From NCBI GenBank assembly GCA_033855775.1, contig JAWVFT010000041.1, forward strand, positions 1 through 54,751: a stretch of 54,751 bases of DNA. The letters are read 5' to 3'. This DNA is from DASVTR01 sp033855775. Its GTDB lineage: Bacteria; Acidobacteriota; Blastocatellia; Pyrinomonadales; Pyrinomonadaceae. The position numbers were made by a program, and so were the translations under genes. The notes beneath the pieces are model-generated. The model did no database searches. It had not been told where the DNA came from and was given only the letters and a program-made list of their open reading frames with translations. This document shows positions 24,051 through 31,388 of the stretch, one piece after another (positions within the stretch are counted from its first letter, which is position 1; each line of letters begins with the position of its first letter).

Positions 24051-25294
24051 TGAGCGAGCCGGAAAGAATTTACGACGCGGTTGTGGTCGGCGGCGGCCCG
24101 GCGGGCGCGAGCGTGGCGATTCATCTGGCGAAGGGCGGCGCGCGTGTGTTGCTGGCCGAGCAGAAAAAGTTTCCGCGCGCGAAATTGTGCGGAGAGTTTA
24201 TCTCGCCGGAATGCTTGCTGCACTTTGAGCGGCTCGGCGTCGCGGACTCGATGCTGGCGGCGGGCGGGACGAGCTTGAACGAGACGATTTTTTATTCGCG
24301 CAAGGGCGCGGGCCTCAACGTGCCGTCCGAGTGGTTCGGGGCGGGCGGCGCTGCGCTCGGACTGAGCCGCGCCGAGATGGACGCGCGGTTGCTTGCGAGA
24401 GCGCGAGAGAGCGGCGTCGAAGTGTTGGAAGAGACGCAGGCAGCCGCTCTGTTGTTTGAAGGTGAACGCGTGCGCGGCGTGCGCTTGAAGACGGGCGCGG
24501 GCGTGCGCGAGGCGCGAGCGCATGTCTCGATAGATGCGACGGGGCGGTCGCGCTCGCTGGCGCGTCGCGTCGAGGGAAGCAATCGCGGCGAGTCTTCTGA
24601 GCGGAAGAAGCGAGCGCGCCTTGTGGCTTTCAAGGCGCATCTTGAAGGGACGAGCGGCGCGGCTGGCTGTTGTGAAATCTACTTTTATCCGGGCGGCTAC
24701 GGCGGCTTGAACTCGGTCGAGGGCGGCTTGAGCAATCTCTGCTTCATCGCGGCGGCGCGCGACGTGCGCGCGTGCGGCGGCAATCCTGAGAGAGTGATGC
24801 GCGAGATTGTGGCGACGAACCGGCGGGCCGCCGCGACGCTCGAAGGCGCGCGAGCGCAGTCCGAATGGCTGGCCGTTTCGCTCGACGGCTTCGGGCGACG
24901 GCGATTGGCTCCGGCGTCCGGCTTGCTCGCGGTGGGCGATGCCGCGTCGTTCATAGACCCTTTCACGGGCAGCGGAATGTTGATGGCTTTGGAGAGCGGC
25001 GAGTTGGCGGCGCAAGTCATCAGCCGTCATCTGAGCGCGCTGAGATTGAGCGCGACGAGCCGGAGCAACGCCGCGTTTCAAACGCTGGCCGACGGTTATC
25101 GCGCTCTTTACGGCGAGCGCTTCAACGCGCGTTTGCGTGTCTGTTCGCTGTTGCGCCGCGCCGTGTTTGTGCCGCGATTGGCCGAAGCGGGAATCCGCGT
25201 GTTGAGCGCGAGCAGCCGTGCGCGGCGTCGTCTGGCGCGGGCCACCAGAAGCAAAGGGATGAGGAGTCTGGACGAACGCATGAGCGATAAGTGA
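24050..25294 (+). CDS. FAD-dependent oxidoreductase (geranylgeranyl reductase-like)
   Basis: Encodes 414 residues. The FAD-binding motif is YDAVVVGGGPAGASVAIHLAK; PRAKLCGEFISPECLLHFERLG is characteristic of the geranylgeranyl-reductase/halogenase-like group; LLAVGDAASFIDPFTGSGM is the second FAD motif. The substrate is unknown. The ATG overlaps the methyltransferase stop by one base (TGATG), so the three genes form one operon. Its 3' end lies in the left arm of a hairpin. A similar methyltransferase/oxidoreductase pair accompanies type III polyketide synthases in quinone operons (from memory); here the partner is a FabF-like enzyme. Confidence 0.88.
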   Translation: MSEPERIYDAVVVGGGPAGASVAIHLAKGGARVLLAEQKKFPRAKLCGEFISPECLLHFERLGVADSMLAAGGTSLNETIFYSRKGAGLNVPSEWFGAGGAALGLSRAEMDARLLARARESGVEVLEETQAAALLFEGERVRGVRLKTGAGVREARAHVSIDATGRSRSLARRVEGSNRGESSERKKRARLVAFKAHLEGTSGAAGCCEIYFYPGGYGGLNSVEGGLSNLCFIAAARDVRACGGNPERVMREIVATNRRAAATLEGARAQSEWLAVSLDGFGRRRLAPASGLLAVGDAASFIDPFTGSGMLMALESGELAAQVISRHLSALRLSATSRSNAAFQTLADGYRALYGERFNARLRVCSLLRRAVFVPRLAEAGIRVLSASSRARRRLARATRSKGMRSLDERMSDK

Positions 25295-25366
25295 CGAGCG
25301 ATGAAAGCGCGGCTATTCGGCTTGAATAGTTTTCGTTTTCATCCTTCATCGCTTATCTCTCATCTC
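25280..25366. repeat. Repeat hairpin at the oxidoreductase 3' end
   Basis: ATGAGCGATAAGTGACGAGC at 25280-25299 is largely complementary to the stretch 25333-25366 (TCATCCTTCATCGCTTATCT...). The loop includes ATTCGGCTTGAAT. The left arm encodes the last residues MSDK of the oxidoreductase and its stop. It probably caps the transcript end. Confidence 0.6.
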
Positions 25367-25648
25367 TCTATTATATGCTTGCCACAAGCGCATGTTTTGG
25401 GGTACAAAGGCGGCGCGTTCGTTGAAAAGATTGTTTCCGGCGTTTTGACTAACAGCGACTCCAGGCTTATCCGCGCGCTTCACTCCCGAATGCGCCGCGA
25501 GTCTCCCGTCGCTCGATATGGATGCTGCTGTTTGGTTATCACGCCGGCGCCCGTGCTTTGCATTTCCAACCGTGCATTAGGGCAGCCTGTCTGACAATAA
25601 CGAAACTTCCAAGACTTATACTTTTGTTTCCGTTTAAGGAGAAATACC
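25367..25648. other. Leader region of the TonB-dependent receptor
   Basis: About 280 bp with no gene recognised. A good TAAGGAG stands just before the receptor ATG. No clear promoter or riboswitch could be identified by eye. Confidence 0.4.
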
Positions 25649-28600
25649 ATGATGCGTGCGTTCCCTCCGCGATGGATTAGTGACTCCCTTCGATTGCTTT
25701 TTGTCTGTTTGGCGCTGGCGGCTTGCGCGAGCGTCGCGCTCGGTCAAGCGCAATCCAATGCGGCTGACTTGCGCGGCTTTGTCCGCGACCCGTCGGGCGC
25801 GGTCGTCGTCGGAGCCAACGTGACGGCCCGCAATTCGGCGACCAACCTGTCGCGCGACGCCACCACCAATGACGACGGCTACTATCAAATCCTCAGTCTC
25901 CCGCCGGGCGTTTACGACGTGACGGTCGAGGCCGCCAACTTCAAAAAGGCCGTCTTGCCGAACATCACGCTGACGGTCGGGCAGCGCGCGGATTTGGATG
26001 TGCCGCTGGAAATCGGGCAGGTCGGCGAGAGCGTCACCATCAGCGGCGCGACGGCTGAGTTGGTTGAGACTTCGCGCACGGCCATCGCCAACACCATCGA
26101 GCAACAACGCATCGAGAATCTCCCCATCAACGAGCGCAGCGCCACAGGCTTTGCCCTGACCATCTCGACGGTCGGGCGCGATAACGGTCGCCCCATCGGC
26201 CCCGCTCCGACTTCCGGCTTGAACATCGGCGGCCAGCGCGGTCGCTCCACGCTCGTGCAGGTTGACGGCGCAGACTACACGGACAACTCCATCAACGCCG
26301 CGCGCTCGACCGTCAGTCAGGAGGCCGTGCAGGAATATCAGGTTGCGACCAACTCTTACACAGCCGAGTTCGGACGCGCCACGGGCGGCATCGTCAACGT
26401 CGTCACCAAGAGCGGCTCAAACGATTTTCGCGGCAACGTCTTCGGCTTCCTGCGCCATAAATCTATTCAGGCGCGCAACCCTTTCGCGCCGCTCATCGAC
26501 GGCGACGTGAACAAGAAAGCGCCCTTCACGCGCGGCCAGTACGGCGCGACCTTCGGCGGCCCGATTAAGAGAGACAAGACATTCTTCTTCGCCAGCTTTG
26601 AGCAACGCCGTCGTCAGGAATCAGGTTTCTTTACGAGCGATGTCGCGGCGGGCCTCGGCAGCAGCGTCACCATCGGCGCTCCGTTTCTGCCGTTCACCAA
26701 CGTCTTCTCCAACCTGACGAGCGCGCAAGCCGCCTTCATTCAAGGCGAACTCGCCAGCGGCGACGCGGCGCGCATCGGTCGCGCTATCACGTATGCGACG
26801 TTCGCTTCGTCGGGCGGGCAAATCGGGCTCAACGGCGTCAGCACGCTGCGCAGTCCGGGCGGCGCGATTCCGGCGGGACAGGTTATCGGCGGTCGCTTCT
26901 TCATCTCAGGCGCGCCCGTTCCGTCCCTTGCCAACAACAACGCTCTGCCGAACTTCGTCACCGTCAACGCGCAAGGGCAGCCCATCGCTTTTCGCCCGCT
27001 CAACAGCTTGCTCAGAATCTTTCCCATCTCCGAAGCGACGACTTATTTTTCCTTGCGCGGCGATCATCAATTCAATCAGAACCACGCTCTGACGCTGCGC
27101 TTCGGCTACAACCCTTCAGACCTGACGGGCATACAAGACGAGTCGCAGAACCAGACGCTCGGACAAAACGATTTCTCGCGCACAGGCTTGCAGACCATCC
27201 GCGACACTTCGTTCGTCGTTTCTTTAGCCTCGACGCTCTCCAACTCGGTCGTCAACGAAGCTCGCTTTAACTTCGGTCGCCGCAAAGCGACCTTCGATTC
27301 GCAGATACCGGGAACGGCCATCCAGATTATCGGCACGGCCTTCCTCGGCTCGAATCCCTTCTCGCCCGTCAACCGCACAGAGAAGCGTTACCAGTTTACC
27401 GATAGCGTCAACTACGTCTACGGCAATCACACGTTCAAGTTCGGCGGCGACATCAACTTCGTTGACATCGGCGCGCGCTTCGATTTGAACTTCCCCGGCC
27501 TCTTCAACTTCGGCGGAGTGGCGCGCAGCACCCTGGCCAGCTTTATCCCCGGCCTGTCAACGAGCGCGCCCGACATCACGCCCGTTCAATCCTACGGCCT
27601 TGGCTTTCCCGGCGTCTTCATCGAAGGCTTCGGCGACCCGAACAGCAGCATCAAGAATCGCCCGCTCGCCTTCTTCGCGCAGGACTCCTGGAAGCTGCGC
27701 CCGAACCTGACGTTGAACTACGGCATCCGCTACGACGTTGAACTGACCGACACGATTGCGCCCATCGCTTTCAGAGACCCGCTCTCCGGCATCTCTCTCT
27801 CTGCTTCCGACCTGCAAGTTGCGCAGGACGCAGTTAACGTGCAACAGGGATTTCCGCGCGACAAGAACAACATCGCGCCGCGCTTCGGCCTGGCCTGGGA
27901 TGTCAACAACGACGGCAAGACGGTCGTGCGCGCTTCTTACGGCCTCTTCTATGACCACCCGCTGCTGGCCGTCGCCTTCAACTCGGACATCGGCGACGCC
28001 GCGCAGCAGCAGCAGTACACGAATGTTCTGCCCGGCAGCCCCGCGTCCAATCAACTCCTGAACCTCTTGCAGATATTTCAGGGAACGGTCTGCTCGGCGG
28101 CCTCCAACAACGCTTTGTGTCCGGCAGGATTTACGACGCCCGGTGTCGCTGCCACCTCGCAATACTTGCCCGGACGCGTTCGCTTCAACGACCAAACGTT
28201 CGTCGGCTTCGGGCCGATTCTGCCCTTCACGTTGGCCGTCAGCAAAGACTTTGAGTACGCCTACGCCAATCAGGCCAGCGTCGGCATCGAGCGACAGTTG
28301 ACGAAAGACATGGCCTTTTCTGCCAACTACATTTTCGTCGGCGCGCACCATCTCCCGCACCCGCAGGATGTCAACGTTCCACGCACAGACCAGTTGATTG
28401 AAAACTTCCGTCGCTTTGCCGGACGCGCTCCGGTGTCAAACTCCGAAGCTCTCTTCTTCTCGCTGCCGAGCGCTTGTCCGGGCGCGGGTTGCCCTCCGGG
28501 CTTCACCGTCGTCATTCCCGGCATCCTCGGCGTCAACGGCCTCGGCCAGGGCGTCATCAATCCGATTGCCGCCAACTTCTTCCGCTCAAGCGCGCCCAAC

Positions 28601-29431
28601 TATTTCTTCGTCCAATCCGTGACGGGCGGCGCGGTCACGCCCGCGGTCTTGAACGCGGCTCTGCTGGCCTCTAACCAACAGCGACGGCCCGGCCCCATCT
28701 CGCCCTTCGGCGACGTGAGCGCGCAACTCTCCGACGGCAACTCGAACTACAACGCCATGAACCTCGAACTGAAGAAGCGTTATTCGCGCAACTTCCAGTT
28801 CCTTGCTTCCTATACCTGGTCGCATTCGATTGACGATTCGAGCGACCTGCAAACGCTCTTGAAGCCGCAGGACAACAATAACTTCCGCGCCGAGCGCGCC
28901 GACTCGCTCTTCGACCAACGCCATCGCTTCGTCTTCAGCGGCGTCATCACTTCGCCTACGGAGTGGCGGCAATCGGGCAGCATGCTGACGCGCTTCTTCT
29001 CGGACTTCACGCTCGCGCCGATTATCGAAATCTCTTCGGGCCGTCCCTTCAACATCCTGACGGGCAGCGACACCAACGGCGACTTGCAAAGCTCTAACGA
29101 CCGCCCGTCCGTGACGGACAACGGCACGCTGTTACTGCCTTCGACGGCGTTCACGAGCGGCAGCCTCGGACGCAATCGCGGCATCACGCATTCTTACGCT
29201 TCCTTCGACCTGAGAGTCTCGCGCATCGTTCGCTTCGGCGAGCGCATGCGTTTAGACCTCATAGCGGAAGGCTTCAATCTCTTCAATCGCTTTAACGAAG
29301 CCGCCGCTTCGCCGTTCTTTACAGACGTGCAAGCCTTCGGCCAACGCGACGGCGCAGGCCGCTACTACAGCCGCTCGACCGCCTCCTACGACCCGCGGCA
29401 ATTCCAGTTCGGACTCAAGTTCACTTTTTAG
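25649..29431 (+). CDS. Oar-like TonB-dependent receptor
   Basis: Encodes 1260 residues. The signal peptide is RLLFVCLALAACASVALGQA. A carboxypeptidase-regulatory-like beta-sandwich follows (LRGFVRDPSGAVVVGANVTA, then PPGVYDVTVEAANFKK). The plug is at about residues 140-260 (VQVDGADYTDNSIN, EFGRATGGIVNVVTKSGSN). The rest is a large beta-barrel, ending in QFGLKFTF with the terminal aromatic residue of outer-membrane proteins. Such receptors are amplified in Acidobacteriota; the substrate cannot be told. It sits alone, next to the racemase/ATP-grasp genes. Confidence 0.95.
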   Translation: MMRAFPPRWISDSLRLLFVCLALAACASVALGQAQSNAADLRGFVRDPSGAVVVGANVTARNSATNLSRDATTNDDGYYQILSLPPGVYDVTVEAANFKKAVLPNITLTVGQRADLDVPLEIGQVGESVTISGATAELVETSRTAIANTIEQQRIENLPINERSATGFALTISTVGRDNGRPIGPAPTSGLNIGGQRGRSTLVQVDGADYTDNSINAARSTVSQEAVQEYQVATNSYTAEFGRATGGIVNVVTKSGSNDFRGNVFGFLRHKSIQARNPFAPLIDGDVNKKAPFTRGQYGATFGGPIKRDKTFFFASFEQRRRQESGFFTSDVAAGLGSSVTIGAPFLPFTNVFSNLTSAQAAFIQGELASGDAARIGRAITYATFASSGGQIGLNGVSTLRSPGGAIPAGQVIGGRFFISGAPVPSLANNNALPNFVTVNAQGQPIAFRPLNSLLRIFPISEATTYFSLRGDHQFNQNHALTLRFGYNPSDLTGIQDESQNQTLGQNDFSRTGLQTIRDTSFVVSLASTLSNSVVNEARFNFGRRKATFDSQIPGTAIQIIGTAFLGSNPFSPVNRTEKRYQFTDSVNYVYGNHTFKFGGDINFVDIGARFDLNFPGLFNFGGVARSTLASFIPGLSTSAPDITPVQSYGLGFPGVFIEGFGDPNSSIKNRPLAFFAQDSWKLRPNLTLNYGIRYDVELTDTIAPIAFRDPLSGISLSASDLQVAQDAVNVQQGFPRDKNNIAPRFGLAWDVNNDGKTVVRASYGLFYDHPLLAVAFNSDIGDAAQQQQYTNVLPGSPASNQLLNLLQIFQGTVCSAASNNALCPAGFTTPGVAATSQYLPGRVRFNDQTFVGFGPILPFTLAVSKDFEYAYANQASVGIERQLTKDMAFSANYIFVGAHHLPHPQDVNVPRTDQLIENFRRFAGRAPVSNSEALFFSLPSACPGAGCPPGFTVVIPGILGVNGLGQGVINPIAANFFRSSAPNYFFVQSVTGGAVTPAVLNAALLASNQQRRPGPISPFGDVSAQLSDGNSNYNAMNLELKKRYSRNFQFLASYTWSHSIDDSSDLQTLLKPQDNNNFRAERADSLFDQRHRFVFSGVITSPTEWRQSGSMLTRFFSDFTLAPIIEISSGRPFNILTGSDTNGDLQSSNDRPSVTDNGTLLLPSTAFTSGSLGRNRGITHSYASFDLRVSRIVRFGERMRLDLIAEGFNLFNRFNEAAASPFFTDVQAFGQRDGAGRYYSRSTASYDPRQFQFGLKFTF

Positions 29432-29447
29432 ATAGTCCGTCCAAACC

Positions 29448-29497
29448 CGAAACACCTCCGGCAGCCTCAAGGGGCCATCGGAGGTGTTTCGATTTTT
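29448..29497 (+). terminator. Rho-independent terminator after the receptor gene
   Basis: CGAAACACCTCCG (29448-29460) and CGGAGGTGTTTCG (29479-29491) form a 13-bp stem followed by ATTTTTG. Confidence 0.9.
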
Positions 29498-29537
29498 GAG
29501 CCTGCCATTCTGCTTGCGCTATCATTCGGAGCCAGTG

Positions 29538-30296
29538 ATGACCAATGTTTCCACGATAGGAGTTTTGGGCGGCATGGGGCCGGAGGCGACCAACCGGCTC
29601 TGCGCGTTGATTACTGCCCTGACGCCCGTCGCCAAAGACCAGGACCATATCCCCGTCATCACCTACAACAATTCGCTCATCCCTGACAGAGTTGGCGCAG
29701 CCGACGGCTTGAGCGAAAGCCCCGTGCCGGAGATAGTCAGGACGGCTCGCGTCCTTGAACGCGCAGGGGCCGACCTGCTCGTCATGCCATGCAACCTCGC
29801 GCACTTGTTCATAGAAGAAGCGCAGAGGGAAATCCGCATCCCCATCCTGAACATGATTGAAGAGACTGTGCGGCACGTCATCGCCACACAGCCGACGCTC
29901 AGCCGCGTGGGCCTGCTCGCTTCCGCTCCGACCATCCGTCATCGTCTCTATGAAAGCTCATTCGCGCGCCATCAAAGAGTTGTCCTGACGCCTGAGACGG
30001 CGGCGCAGCAAGCCCTCGTGATGGAAGCGATTTACGGCGAGCGCGGCATCAAGCGCGGCCACAAGGATGAGCCGCGCGCTCTGTTGATGGAGGCCGCGCA
30101 ACAGCTATTCAGTGAAGGAGCGGAACTCATCATCGCGGGCTGCACGGAAGTGTCGCTGGTGTTGAGCGAAGGGCAGGTTGCTTTTCCGGTCGTTGACCCT
30201 CTGGAAGTCGTCGCCCGCGTCGCTATTGAGAGAGCCAGAGCGGGCAGCGACGGCAAGCGAGAAACAAGCGGCGGCTCGCGGGCCGTAGCGAGTTAG
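29538..30296 (+). CDS. Aspartate/glutamate racemase family protein
   Basis: Encodes 252 residues. The ATG at 29538 (MTNVSTIGVLGGMGPEATNR) is chosen; the frame is open further up but overlaps the terminator. The two catalytic cysteines are in VMPCNLAHLF and IIAGCTEVSLVL, so it should be an active cofactor-independent racemase of a D/L-amino acid such as aspartate. The first histidine-containing motif is intact. It is 67 bp upstream of an ATP-grasp gene on the same strand, so it could supply a D-residue for peptide ligation (inference). Confidence 0.92.
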   Translation: MTNVSTIGVLGGMGPEATNRLCALITALTPVAKDQDHIPVITYNNSLIPDRVGAADGLSESPVPEIVRTARVLERAGADLLVMPCNLAHLFIEEAQREIRIPILNMIEETVRHVIATQPTLSRVGLLASAPTIRHRLYESSFARHQRVVLTPETAAQQALVMEAIYGERGIKRGHKDEPRALLMEAAQQLFSEGAELIIAGCTEVSLVLSEGQVAFPVVDPLEVVARVAIERARAGSDGKRETSGGSRAVAS

Positions 30297-30363
30297 TTCT
30301 TGATGAACTAGGGCGCGTCGCGCGTGACGCTGTGGCCGGAAGACTAAGGACGCATAAAGAGTC

Positions 30364-31311
30364 ATGAGCAATATCCTGATGACGTTGGCCGAAGAGCGAG
30401 AGCTAACCACCGCGACGCATTTCGCGGTCAAGTATCGTGTTGACGAAAACGATTGCTTCGATTTTTCGCGCGGCTTGCAGGAACTCAAGCACGATGTCTT
30501 CTTCGCCAACTGGGACGATTTGCGCGAAGGGCAGTTTGTCAGGATGTTTCATGACAATCGAAAAAAGTTTATCGCTCCGCTGGCTCTCGAAGAGATGGAT
30601 TTAATCTTCGTCTACAAGATGGAGGGCTTCTATTTTAACCGGCAGCGATTCTTTCGGATGGTTCAAAGGTTCGCCGACGCCGCGCCGCTCGTCGTCAATC
30701 ATCCCGATACCATCCAGCATAACATGGACAAGCGATACCTCTGGGAGCTTGAGAAAAAAGGCGTCCGCGTGGTTCCGACATACTACGTTGACGAGCGAGT
30801 TCGAGAACGACTCGCGGCGGGCGAGGCTTTCGTGCTGAAGCCTGTGCGCGGCGAGCGCGGGCGCGACGTGATGCTGGCGCGCTCGGTTGCGGACCTGAAC
30901 GCGATAAAGGGACGCGAGAGCGAATATCTGGCACAGACGTTCATGCCCTCGATTCGTGAGGGCGAAAGAAGTCTGGTCTATCTGGGATTCGAGTTTCAGC
31001 ACGCCGTGATGAAAAGCCCGGCGGCGGATAACCCGCAGGAGTTTCGCTGCAATGAATCGCTCGGCGGAACGGTCGCCGTCTATGAGCCGCGCGCAGACGA
31101 GTTGAGCTTTGCAGGGCAAGTCCTCGAAGCTTACGAATCGCTCGGTTGTCCCGTGCGCTACAGCCGGATAGACTTAATCCAGACCGGCGACGGCCCGACC
31201 TTAATCGAAGCGGAGCTAATCAATCCTTCAATCTTCGCCAACTATTCCAACAAGGGGCCGCAGTTCGGCCAGAGCATCGCGCGCTACTTTCATCGCTTGC
31301 TGCGCGGCTAA
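30364..31311 (+). CDS. GshB-like ATP-grasp ligase (first of three)
   Basis: Encodes 315 residues. The N-terminal pre-ATP-grasp part has MDLIFVYKMEGF. The ATP-grasp part shows VVNHPDTIQHNMDKRYLWEL, AFVLKPVRGERGRDVML, the central loop, and the metal-binding end RIDLIQTGDGPTLIEAELIN. Similarity is to glutathione synthetase, but it is too divergent to call that. It would join a carboxylate to an amine. It follows the racemase. The two other ATP-grasp genes lie 3-5 kb away on the opposite strand. Confidence 0.85.
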   Translation: MSNILMTLAEERELTTATHFAVKYRVDENDCFDFSRGLQELKHDVFFANWDDLREGQFVRMFHDNRKKFIAPLALEEMDLIFVYKMEGFYFNRQRFFRMVQRFADAAPLVVNHPDTIQHNMDKRYLWELEKKGVRVVPTYYVDERVRERLAAGEAFVLKPVRGERGRDVMLARSVADLNAIKGRESEYLAQTFMPSIREGERSLVYLGFEFQHAVMKSPAADNPQEFRCNESLGGTVAVYEPRADELSFAGQVLEAYESLGCPVRYSRIDLIQTGDGPTLIEAELINPSIFANYSNKGPQFGQSIARYFHRLLRG

Positions 31312-31388
31312 GCGACTTCAAAAGCGTCGCCGTTAAACTTCTGCCGACTCCTTCCCTGCGCTTGCTCATCGCGTCGCTTTCCCGCAAC

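Noticed and set aside
24005..25081. Long Arg/Ala-rich open frame opposite the FAD oxidoreductase
   Set aside because: It is antisense to a recognised gene, with low-complexity basic composition and no family match.
27557..28360. Open frame opposite the TonB-dependent receptor
   Set aside because: It is antisense to the barrel coding region of a well-supported receptor, with no binding site or family match.
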